A stretch of DNA of 64,000 nt from Eutrigla gurnardus (taxonomy: Eukaryota > Chordata > Actinopteri > Perciformes > Triglidae): contig OY741276.1 of assembly GCA_963514095.1 (NCBI GenBank), positions 10,387,266 through 10,451,265 on the forward strand, read 5' to 3'. The notes below the pieces were generated by a model. That model had not been told where the DNA came from and made no database searches. It was given only the letters and a program-made list of their open reading frames with translations. Below are positions 1 through 9,596 of this stretch, piece by piece. Position 1 is the first letter of the stretch. Each line of letters opens with the position of its first letter. Position numbers and translations under genes: made by a program.

Positions 1-710
1 CGACCTGTCAGTTTTAGAATTAAGTTGAAAATTTTAATCAAAACTGCTAGGTCTAGAGCCTGATTTTGGACCTCCCCATGAGACAGTGTGTAGCCTGAGA
101 TCCACTGGCAGCTCCCACTTGGCTGTTTGACAGTCAGATAACTGAGATTTAAAAAGGCAAACCTGTTGAAAATCAGGTTGGCAGAATTTAAATTTTGCTG
201 TTTTCATTTCAGTAGCTTTGAAACACAAATCATGTCAAATCATTTAACTTGAGTAACTACATTGGTTCTTTGGATAAATGAGACTTAAATAATAATTGCA
301 ACACCATTATAGTCATAAACATCAACGTCAACAACACATTTTAGTGTGACACATCCAATTTTAAGAATCATTTATAACAATCTATTTTGTTGTTAAGCAT
401 GTGTTACTGTTAATTTGAAAGGTGCTATAAGAATAAAACGTTTTATTAGTATTATTGCTCTCCCTCTCCTGTCTTCTGTCTCTTGCTGCTCACAAGGCCA
501 TAATAAAGGGTGCCACCAAGTTTCTCACAGACTCATAGAGAGAATAGGAGATCACCATGCATCCTGTATGCACACACACAAACACACACACACACACCCA
601 CACACCGCACACCTTTGTGTGTATTGCTTTTGCGGGAATTTGGTCCCTTAGATAAATCAATGCTGCCTCCATTGTCCTAAGTAATGTTGTGTCTTGTTGC
701 TTGTGTTTAG
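1..710 (+). other. ccser1: ccser1 intron, 3' part
   Basis: This is the end of an intron that begins outside the window. It is AT-rich and ends in a usable acceptor (TTGTGTTTAG) directly before the exon at 711. Apart from a short CA repeat near 571-605 I see no coding or structural feature. The earlier ccser1 exons, which hold most of the serine-rich N-terminal part, must lie upstream of position 1. Confidence 0.75.
571..605. repeat. (CA)n microsatellite, interrupted
   Basis: A short CA run, broken by one AA and by a CCC near its end. It is probably length-variable and has no visible coding role. Confidence 0.85.
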
Positions 711-788
711 GATCCCGGCAGAGAGGAGGCCCTGCTGCAACAGCTGAGAGAGAAAGATGAACTGATCCTCCGACTCCACACTGAACTG
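711..788 (+). CDS. ccser1: ccser1 internal exon: coiled-coil segment
   Basis: This 78-bp exon (26 codons, phase 0 at both ends) lies between acceptor TGTGTTTAG and donor CTG|GTTAGT. It encodes DPGREEALLQQ followed by LREKDELILRLHTEL, a short heptad-like amphipathic helix rich in Glu, Lys and Leu. The core KDELI-x-x-L-x-x-EL matches the coiled-coil segment I recall from the C-terminal third of vertebrate CCSER1, with KEKDELISQLQEEL in the human protein. CCSER1 is a large serine-rich protein, reported to be needed for normal cell division, with no enzymatic domain that I know of. The next exon (5916-5996) carries the DRATQTE motif in the expected order and phase, which supports the assignment. 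It is too short for a simple open-frame search and was found from its splice borders and protein content. A different coiled-coil protein would be conceivable from this exon alone, but the terminal exon settles the identity. Confidence 0.88.
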
Positions 789-1009
789 GTTAGTTTGTGT
801 GAATGCAATAATCACTGGACAGTATTCAGCATCTTACATGAGAACACAAGTCAGCAAGACAAAATATAAATGGCCGTGTGTTCATTTTAGAGGACCACTT
901 AGGCTTCTGTAAAAAAAAATAAAGAAGAAATCTATTTACTTAACCAGATTTCTCAAAGGCTTTTTACCAATTACCAAATAATATGACAGTTCCATTATGA
1001 CTTCCTGAC

Positions 1010-1400
1010 ATTAAAAAAATGTTGCTAACTAGCCAGCAGTTAAGTTGATGCATCGGAACTCCCTTTTCAATGACATTGCCTAATACTAACATGCTAGCTT
1101 GACATATAGGCCTAACAACAACAGCCATGTTAGTAACGTATATTATGATAATGTGTTTTCTTACTTGTGAATGACAAGTCAGCTAGCGATGTTGTGCTCC
1201 TCCTTGTCCCAGCAATCTATTGTGTTGTACTTGTCATTACGGTCAGCACGCGTTCACGCATACTGGGTGGGGCGTGGCTTTCAACAGAGGTCTGAATGAA
1301 GCGGGTAGGATCTCTCCGGTACGCCGATGCATTCAAAGTCAAAAATCTCTGTTTTTGTTTTATTTTTCAAATCACCTACGATACCTTTAACTAATAAAGC
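1010..1400. repeat. possible dispersed repeat (MITE-like)
   Basis: The stretch has a GC-richer core near 1235-1330 (GGGTGGGGCGTGGCTTTC) inside AT-rich intron. It ends in wording (ATCACCTACGATACCTTTAA) that resembles the ends of common fish MITEs. I cannot define terminal repeats or a target duplication, so this is a tentative call from general similarity. Confidence 0.25.
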
Positions 1401-2780
1401 AAAAATGTTTTCCCAAAATCCTGTGAAGTCTTGTAACTAATAAGAAAAGCAGCTCTTAGACAGTGATCCATAGAAGGTTTGCTCATATAATTTTATTCCT
1501 ATGACAGTGTCTTTCTCTTAGTCTCTGTTTTTATAAATTTTGAAATTAATAATTAAAACATCTTGAATGTTTTTGAATTATTTGTTTTATGGGTTTATAA
1601 TTAAACACTTTGAAGCACAATTGTTCATTCTCTTTTAAGCACTAAAAAGTCCTTTTTTTCTTTTAAGACAGCTTTAAAAAATATATTCAAAGAACTGGAA
1701 AGTTTTACTTTTGAATTTGCCAAAGAGTTTGTCAGTTTTCCTGCTTGTTATGATGTTCTACTGTGTGAGACTAAATACAGCAGAGAGCAGAGTGAATGGA
1801 AGGACTGACCACAGAAAGAGAGGAAATGAACGTGAGAATGGTTTTATAGTTGGCTCAATGTCACACCATCAGTGTCACATGGCGTGGCACCATAAAGATC
1901 AAATTTCCGTCTTTGTTAATGTAAACTGCTTGTTCCCATCAATCTAATGTAACAGCACAATTATTAGAAGTATTATGTTTTCACAAATGTGCCCCTGTAA
2001 ACAAGGATGGGAAGCATGAGGTAATTTCTATGTTGCGTAATTTAATAACCAAATCTGAAATATGGGGATTCAAATGCTACATATTTTGTGTTGTCTGTGT
2101 TTCTTTCCACCCTTTTGGAAGCTCGATGTTGGGTCTTGTGCAAAGATTCTCCATACAGCAATGCGTTTTCATAATTTGAAATCCATAATGTGTTCTATCA
2201 AAGCATTCAGGCATTATGCCAGTCCTTAGCAGGATAACATACCGCCGTTATGGTGCTATGGTGAGAGACGCCAGTCAAACCCACTGACTTCAGTCTCATT
2301 TGGCATCTGTTTGTTCGATGGCTTTTTAGCAGTCATTTCTAATTTTTCTCACTTAGCAGCACATATGCTCCGCTCTCCTCTTTCTATGTGAACTGCATTC
2401 AGCATCATGTGCATGTAATATGGAGTAATAGAAGGGTAGGGTTTATTTTGTGGGATTTTTGATGCTGATTTTCATTTGACACTCTCAAACATGTAACAAT
2501 CATTTATCTGTCTATAGGTGGTGTAACATTCTTATACTCACATGCTAAAACGCATATTTAATTGCAGTCGATTATTATGAACTTGTTGTATGTCCTTTTT
2601 TACGGATGATTTTTATCTCAGTGTGGCAGTCTGTAGTCCAGGCTGATGGATTTGTCTGGAGGCTGCTACAGCAGATGTTATATATTTTAGAAGTGATAGA
2701 AGGAGATTTCGAAGATTTAAGATGATCAAACGACTGGAATATATTTAAACCTAACTACTAAGTCCCATTTAAAAAAAAAT

Positions 2781-3855
2781 GGGGGACCAGGGATTGTGTT
2801 CCAATTTTTGGGGTATCACACTGCTCAGCCTCCCTAAGAAAGGTTATTCTTTCTGGGGCTCCAACCGATTGTTCAACCAAATTGTAAATTCCATCCTGGC
2901 TGTGGAATAAAGGACCAACTCTTTACCCTTGCAGATCTGTTGGAAGGGTCATGAGTTTTCCAATCCAGTCTACATGTGTTTTGTGTCCCTTGGGGAGTCC
3001 TTTAGGGGTTACTGTGGGAATGCATGGTACCAGGGTCGGTGCTACAACTCGTCCTTGTACAACCGAATTGAGAGCTGTGTCCTTATACTTGGCACAAAGT
3101 CAAACACGTTCCCAGTGGCTGTTGGCCTCAGCTATGGTTATCCCTTTTCACCGTTTCTGTGATTTTCATGGACAGGATTTCAAGGTGCAGCCAGGGCGAG
3201 GAGAGTGTCTGGTTTGGGGAACTCAGAATTGTATCTCTGGTCTTTACAGATGATGTGATTGTGTTCAGACCGCGACCTTCAGCATGCACTCGGGTGCTAT
3301 TGCAGCCGAGTGTGAAGCAGTTGGAATGAGAGTCAGTACCTACAAGTCTGAGGCCATGGTTCTCTGCAGGAAATTGGTGGATTGCACACCAAACACTGCC
3401 CCAAGTTAGGGAGTCTTGTTCATGAGTGAGATGGACAGGCAGTTTCGTGCGGCTTCAGCAGCTGGGCTAGACTCAGAGGGAGCTGAGGCAGAAGGAAAGC
3501 TCTCGATTAACCAGTCCATCTACGTCATTCCGAACCCCACCTTTGGACACAAACTTTAGGTAGTGACAGAGAAAATGAGATTGAGGATAAAAGAGGCCGA
3601 AATGAGTTTTCCACGTAGGATGGCTGGTCTCAGCCTTCAAGATAGTGCTGGCTCAGACATCCTGAGGGAACTCGGAGTAGAGCTGCTGCTCCTTCGCGTG
3701 GAAAGGGAGTAGTTGAGGTGGTTCGGGCATCTGATAAGGATGTCTCCTGGACACCTACTTTTAGAGGTTTTCTGGGCATGTCCAACTAGGAAGAGGCCCA
3801 GTGGTAGACCCAGAATACGCTGGAAGGATTATATATCGCATCTAGCCTGGAAAGA
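2781..3855 (+). mobile_element. Decayed LINE, 3' part of reverse transcriptase ORF
   Basis: Read on the + strand in shifting frames, this stretch gives pieces of a fish non-LTR retrotransposon reverse transcriptase. They include the catalytic box as FTDDVIVF (3243-3266, from an ancestral F/YADD), MRVSTYKSEAMVLCRK (about 3328-3372), SINQSIYV (about 3507-3530), RLRIKEAEMSFPRRMAGLSLQ (about 3572-3640) and LRWFGHLIRMSPG (about 3714-3752). Stop codons and frameshifts break it. A segment expected between the VYMCFV and PLGSP stretches near 2978 is missing, so it cannot make an active enzyme. The clade is not settled from sight: RTE/Rex3-like or L2-like are both possible. It is co-linear with the host gene. 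Confidence 0.88.
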
Positions 3856-4114
3856 GAAAATAGTGCATTTGTAATAGGGACTCTTTACAGGTGGTGTATG
3901 TGGGATTTAATCATAATAAACGAGATGTTCTTGTGTTAATGGTAGGATAGATGATAGGAAGTTGTCAGCCAGTGCAACAGTGTGGCTCATTAATGTGTTT
4001 TTAACGGCTTTTGGACTACAATGGAAGTCTATGACACAGATTAATAAGATACAAAATATCAGGCTTCAGATACAATTCAATCATTGTTTAGGATTTGTTG
4101 ATAATAAAAAAAAA

Positions 4115-4376
4115 GTATAGAGTCGTCCCCCAATCGGAGGATTGGTGGTTCGAATCCCAGCTCCTCCAGTCTACATGCCGAAGTATCCTTGGGCAAGATA
4201 CTGAACCCCAAATTGCTGCGGGTGTGTGTATGAATGTGTATGAATGAATTAGATCCCCATGTGCAGGCAGCTCCTCCGCCATCAGTGTATGAATGTGTGT
4301 GAATGGGTAAAAGTGACTGAATGTAGTGTGAAGTGCCTTTAGTAGCTAGTTAGCTAGAAAGCTCCATTTAGCATTA
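4115..4376 (+). mobile_element. tRNA-derived SINE fragment
   Basis: It begins inside a tRNA-like head: CGTCCCCCAATCGGAGGATT, then a perfect RNA polymerase III box B, GGTTCGAATCC, at 4147-4157. The body (CAGTCTACATGCCGAAGTAT, CCTTGGGCAAGATACTGAAC) and the tail (GTGTGAAGTGCCTTTAGTAG) match a SINE type common in spiny-rayed fish. The box A part is missing or truncated at the left, so it is not an intact tRNA gene. A related head piece seems to be present near 58245. Confidence 0.75.
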
Positions 4377-4803
4377 CCCCTACGTTGTTTCTCTCTCCAT
4401 CTGTTTCTTTCACTCAATCTCTCCCTCCCTCTTCCTCTTTCTGGACTCATCAATCACTCTTTAGGCCATACAGTTACTTGTGCATGCACACACAGAGATA
4501 CTCCTCAGCCTGCGTGTATGAATGTATTCATCAGTTTGGCTCTTCTCTGACAGGGATGTTTTTGCTCCTGGTTTGATTTCCAGTCATGCTTATGTGTTTT
4601 TTTTTTCTTGATAAATGATCTAATACTAGCCCGTGTCCTTACTGCAGCCACGGCCTAACCCTATTTTAACTGCACCATATGTCCTTGGGACAGAGTTCAT
4701 ACTAGATTCATGAAGTTGTGCGTGCTTGTCCTTGTGAACATTTGTGGTGGTGTATATGTGTCTCTGTGTGAGTCTAAAAGGGATACCTTGCCTGACACAG
4801 CTA

Positions 4804-5010
4804 AGTTAAAGTGCAGCATTTTGAAGGAAAGGGCAGCTCATAGCCAACGCTCTCCTCGCTCTGCCTCCGTCTGTAAATCTGCCAGTGAAAACCTATTAAT
4901 TATCTCCTAGAAGGACCTGCTAGCTGGCTGGTCATCACTAGCTGTCACTTTTTATGAGTTTTCTCCTCTCTCTACTGGCGCATTTTGTTGAAGGGCCATG
5001 TTCCAACTGA
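4804..5010. repeat. Duplicated intronic block, copy A
   Basis: This block is similar over about 200 bp to 5438-5634, in the same orientation and about 625-635 bp away. An exact shared 21-base word starts CCGTCTGTAAATCTGCCAGT, at 4867-4887 here and 5492-5512 in copy B. Shared order: AAAGTGC-GCATTTT, the exact word, ACCT-TTAATTATCTCC, GAAGGAC, CTAGC, TTTTTATGA, CTACTGG/TTACTGG, then a GGG(C/T)C core. Neither copy encodes protein. It could be an old local duplication of a regulatory element or a dispersed repeat landed twice. Confidence 0.7.
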
Positions 5011-5437
5011 AACATTTAGCTGTGGAAAGCCTCTTTTGCTTTTCATGTGGGCATGGGCATGACCAAAATGAAAACAGATTTCTAATCTGTCAGCTAGCTT
5101 CTGCTAGATTTACACAGGACAGCGTATTGGGTTTAGAGCTATATCATAAATTAACTTTCTTTCATTCTCCTTAACCCATCCTTACACCTTGTCTTAATTT
5201 GGGTGATTCATTTTAATCAAGGTTAATGAATGTCTCAATATTTCATAACCACTGCAACTTTCAACATGTTCTGCTCTCTGGCCCATGAGCAGAGGGCGAG
5301 TGTGACAGAATGATTAGTGCCGTTGTCATAAAATGTTCCTGGTGGAAATAGTGCAAGGTTCTTCTCATTCAGAGGACTTGCAACCTGCCTTTTCAAAAAT
5401 AATTACATTATTGCAGGAGTTCGGGGGTTCCTGGTCA

Positions 5438-5634
5438 TGTTAAAAGTGCTGCATTTTAAAGGACAGGACAAACACTTTGCTCTCTACACATCCGTCTGTA
5501 AATCTGCCAGTGGGAACCTGTTAATTATCTCCCTGAAGGACATTTCTAGCAGACTGACCGGTACTGGCCGTCAGTTTTTATGAATTCCTCTTTACTGGTG
5601 CACTTTGAGGAGGGTCCCTGCTTCAATATTTGTC
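5438..5634. repeat. Duplicated intronic block, copy B
   Basis: Partner of 4804-5010, described there. It ends about 280 bp before the exon at 5916 and keeps the TTAATTATCTCC core, which contains a homeodomain-type TAATTA site. Indels of a few bases separate the copies, so the duplication is not recent. Confidence 0.7.
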
Positions 5635-5915
5635 CCTTGAAAAGTTCTTCAGCAATTCGGCTGTTTTATGACCTCTCGGATTTCCAGGAGAGGCAGCTGA
5701 AGGGGAGGAAAGGATTTGGCTTGGTTGAGGTTCTTTCGAGTTGCACTTATAGTATCCTTTTGCTACTTAGTTATGCATAGAAGCAAACCATACTAAGTGT
5801 TGTGAGGCATAAGTCTACTGGGAGAGAATTTAGTTGTTCTGATTTATTCATATTTGATGTTCTTTCTTTGTGAAATTGGCCACAGATGATGGGTGTGTGT
5901 TTGTTTTGTATGCAG

Positions 5916-5996
5916 GAGAGTGCCAGAGCTGCCCAGAAGATGAAAGACTGCCAAATGACTGACCGTGCAACACAGACGGAACACATGGGGCCAGAG
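5916..5996 (+). CDS. ccser1: ccser1 internal exon: DRATQTE motif
   Basis: This 81-bp exon (27 codons, phase 0 at both ends) lies between acceptor TTTTGTATGCAG and donor CCAGAG|GTGAGA. The peptide starts ESARAAQKMKDCQMTDRATQ and continues TEHMGPE. The RATQTE core matches DKSTQTE, which I recall directly after the coiled-coil in human CCSER1. Motifs of the form (K/R)(A/S)TQTE are common linear motifs in cytoskeletal and centrosomal proteins and can bind dynein light chain, but that role is an inference here. The exon joins 711-788 and 48698-49486 in frame without any other exon. The surrounding open frame extends upstream only because the intron end happens to be open; the start was set by the acceptor. 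Confidence 0.87.
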
Positions 5997-7566
5997 GTGA
6001 GATACATAGGGACCACGCACACCCTCTATCTGTCTCTCTCAAAACAGCCACAAACACTGTGCTCTGCACTGCATTACAAACACTGGAAATTAGCTTTATG
6101 TAGGAATGCCCCAATCTATAACAATCACTTAATGACGTTACATTTGAATACAAATATTCATTGCAAGCCCCTTCCTTCTCTGCCCAATGCTTTGTTATCC
6201 GTGGGCCGTGGCAATGTCTTTTTATGCCGAGCCACAGCTGCCACCCCCCCACCACCTTTCCCTCCTCCTTTCCTATCTCTTTAAGAGCATCTTTTCACAT
6301 TGAGCTAAAGCTCAAATCCATCTTACTCATTCTAAAGCTGTTGTACTGCAGTGACATTCATATTATAGTCCACTACCTGCTCCACCCCTCCTTCCTCCAA
6401 TCCCCACAGTGCTGAGAAAGAGGATGCTGTGCTGCTTCCTACCTCGGCCCTCGACATGGCCTCTTTGGCTTTACTAGGGGCTGACAGTATGGGAACGCAG
6501 CAGATTTAATGGATGACTGTCTAAAAATGGCTGCCTGGCTGCTCTGTTTCTTTGTTTCTCATCTCCTTGTTTTAAAACACGACTTCCTCTCTGAAAGTTC
6601 TGTTATACCGTTAATGCTGCTGCATATAAAGTTAGCAAGAAACAATGTTAAAAGGGTTGGAAAGATGTATCATTGTGTGGGCATGATACAGGATACCCAC
6701 ACTTACACTACATACACTGACTTACACACAAACACATGCACACAAATTATGTTTGACTTTACTCATATAGTGTCAAAATGAATGCATATAACAGAATCTG
6801 CGAAACACCAACTTTTACACTACTGGATAGCAATTAGACTTACCTTGTTGCTGAAATGCGCTGTATAAATTAACCTGCCTTGCCTACTGTGATTTAATTA
6901 TACACAGAGCACTTACTTGTATGCTTTACTTATATTCTTTACACATAAAGAGATTTCGACAAAAGAATGAAATTATCTTTACAGCACTGAGATGTATCTG
7001 TTGATCAGGAAAATCACATTGGCGCCTTTTATTCCTTTAAAAAAAGGTGTGAGTAAGAGTCGGGTACTGTAACTATAAACCAACAGTTATGATTCGGCGT
7101 ATCCACACTGAGTTACTCATTGCAGTCACGGGTCTATTGCCGCTAAAAGTCAGCTTCAGGTGCTACTTGTGTCTGACCCCCTTAGAAACAAGGAGTTGGT
7201 CGAGAGTGTGCTCTCTGACAGAATACAACAGGGTTTATTGTTTATTGGATAAGTGAACATTTCTTGTCCAGTTCATTTTGACAGTATTATTAGCTCCAAA
7301 ACCTGATTTTTACACCGGGATCTTGCAGCCTGTGCAGAATATTGAACTAAAACAGACTAGTGTGGTATGTGGAATTTGTTTGGTTAGTTGGTTGGTGGAT
7401 CATATTAGATCAAATAGAGACTGCAGGGATCAATCAGCCGAATGGATAGCAGGATGAAGGTTGCTGGTAAGAACCAGATGTTAATCTTTACTCTGCAGGA
7501 ATTATTATAATAGAGTAATAAATCTATATTGTAGTTTTTTATATCTAGTAAATGGGTCTATTGTTA

Positions 7567-7694
7567 GGCCCTGTGATAGACTGGCGTCCTGTCCGGGGTG
7601 TACCCTGCCTTCGCCCAATGACAGCTGGGATCGGCTCCAGCCCCCCCGTGACCCTGAATACAGGATAAGCGGTAGACAATGGATGGATGGATGG
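7567..7694 (+). mobile_element. 5'-truncated L2-type LINE tail with target duplication
   Basis: The sequence CCCTGTGATAGACTGGCGTC, then GGGGTGTACCCTGCCTTCGC, GGGATCGGCTCCAGCCCCCC and GGATAAGCGGTAGACAATGG, is the standard 3' end of fish L2-type LINEs and the SINEs they move. It finishes in GGAT/ATGG units. It is flanked by a perfect 15-bp direct repeat, ATGGGTCTATTGTTA, at 7552-7566 and 7695-7709 (the first ATGG of the right copy overlaps the tail repeat). This is a target-site duplication, so the insertion is only about 130 bp and fairly young. Confidence 0.9.
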
Positions 7695-8111
7695 ATGGGT
7701 CTATTGTTAAAATAATGTAAAATAAAAGTGAAACAATCATGCTTAATTTAATCAAAGTTTGTGTGGTTTTTAGAGAGCTCCAACTGATATTGTTAAAAAA
7801 AAGGCACAGATCTAAGTGCACTTTGCGCCTCGTACTATTCCCATGTCCACACAGGTGGGCTGTAGATGGTGAATCTTGACACCAAAATTGCAGGGCAGCA
7901 TTGGATCGCTAGTGACACCTACTTTGACATGAGAGTCCCGTCTACAAGTGCAAATGCCTCACTGTCCCTCACGAGAAAGCCACTTTGCTGACTGCCTATG
8001 AAAGTTACAGCCCTCAATCCTATCATTTTATGATAACTTTCAGCATTTTTCCTTTATCAGTTTTACCTTTTCCTACGTTTCAAGTATTGCTCTCAAGTTT
8101 TCCTTTTCCTT

Positions 8112-8112
<1 letters not shown>

Positions 8113-8188
<76 letters not shown>
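8113..8188. repeat. (CA)38 microsatellite
   Basis: An uninterrupted CA run of 76 bp. It can form Z-DNA in principle and is likely to be highly variable in length. Confidence 0.97.
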
Positions 8189-8189
<1 letters not shown>

Positions 8190-8664
8190 CCTTAGATATG
8201 TCTGCGCCCTGCTTCATTTGCCATCACTGACTAATGCATTTCTCATAATGTAGCCTGAAATGGCCTCACATAATTGTATATTTTTCAGTACTGGAGGCTA
8301 CAGCAAGCAAAGGTGTGGGTTTGTGTCTGCAGGATGTATACGTGTGCGGATGTGCACGCCTTGCCCATGTGTTTGTCATTCCCTGTGTGCCTGACCATGT
8401 AAGTGTGCTTGTGCATGTGTGTGCATGTTTTTTGAAGCAGCCATTATTCCTGGCTTTGGACAGCAAAGTCAATAAAAATGCCGTTGAACGTGTCAAAGTA
8501 ACATAAGTCAAATAGTTTGCATTTAAACCTCAGACATTATCATTCATTCAATATTATGCTTGATTGTGTGTTTTTATGCATCATCATGCCTCACATGGTT
8601 TAATTTGCACATTGCTATGTTGATGCCACAAATAGAGCATTAATTTAGTCAAACTACTGTGTTT

Positions 8665-8860
8665 TACTTAAAGGTCCCATATTATGAAAAACACGTTTTC
8701 TCTGGTCTCTATAAACTGGTCCTCCCTGAGCCTGTCAACTCTCAGGATGAGGAAAACAAGACAAAAAACTGACATTTGTATATTCTTTGAGACCCTCAGT
8801 TATGATATTTTGTTCTGACATTCTGATGAATTTCAATACATTTTTATTAAAGCTTGTTTC
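8665..8860. repeat. possible dispersed repeat
   Basis: AAAGGTCCCATATTATGAAA is a phrase I know from many copies in spiny-rayed fish genomes, and the following CTCTATAAACTGGTCCTCCC and CCTGTCAACTCTCAGGATGA fit the same family. I cannot see terminal repeats, and the right end is a guess. Confidence 0.4.
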
Positions 8861-9512
8861 AGACACTTTGCCTCATGAGGTGGGAAGTGAGAAAGATGCT
8901 CTGTCTTTCTGTGTATGTGAGGAGGGATTTAATGTTTGAAGAGATACGCTCAATGATATCACCTCTCTGAGGTGAAGTGGTTTGATTAATTTGCAGGTAA
9001 TCATCAGAATTCAAGTCGTGCCACTAAGTGTTTCATCTGCTCTGCAGGGAGGAAACAGCAGGATATAGCATACCAGATATACAGTTCTGAAAAGGAATTG
9101 GACAATAAGGAAATGTCATCTGAACAAGCTCATCACTGTCTCAGAGTGTTGTAGAGTTTCCCTAAATTCATTTAATGCATGGCGTCTGGCCAGGACCACA
9201 ATATCCTTATCGTCCTAATGCAGCATGTCCAACTTTAGGAATTCTGGCTGATACTCAACCGTATGGCATTGCTATCTATTATAAAACCAGTTCCTAGCTA
9301 TAGAGTCCTCCATATGCTCAGGCCCCTTGAGTAGTTGAGCTCTTAATTAGAGGAGCAGCTGGCTGCCCGCTAGCAAGCTAGGCTAGCAGCACAGGTGACT
9401 TAACTCAGCAGTAGCTTCAGCATGTGTGGCCTGATTTTAGCCTCCCCCCCCCCTTTCCGTCCCATGTGTGCATGCCTGTGTGTATTAGAGGGAGAGTGAG
9501 TGAGACTGTGAC

Positions 9513-9517
<5 letters not shown>

Positions 9518-9595
<78 letters not shown>
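9518..9595. repeat. (GT)n microsatellite, about 39 units
   Basis: An uninterrupted GT run, preceded by degenerate GTGAGTGAGACTGTGACTGT. Open frames running through it are artefacts of the repeat. Confidence 0.97.

Positions 9596-9596
<1 letters not shown>

Larger units (their letters stand above)
789..5915 (+). other. ccser1: ccser1 intron (about 5.1 kb)
   Basis: It runs from donor GTTAGT at 789 to acceptor TTTTGTATGCAG ending at 5915. It holds a possible dispersed repeat near 1010-1400, a decayed LINE at 2781-3855, a SINE piece at 4115-4376, and a diverged duplicated block (4804-5010 and 5438-5634). The remainder, including 1400-2780, is AT-rich sequence in which I see no gene. Confidence 0.8.

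Noticed and set aside
2929..3253. Two + strand frames as a small gene
   Set aside because: They are out-of-frame and in-frame remains of the LINE reverse transcriptase, broken by deletions.
4115..4376. tRNA gene, because of a perfect box B
   Set aside because: There is no box A or cloverleaf; the flanking words belong to a SINE.
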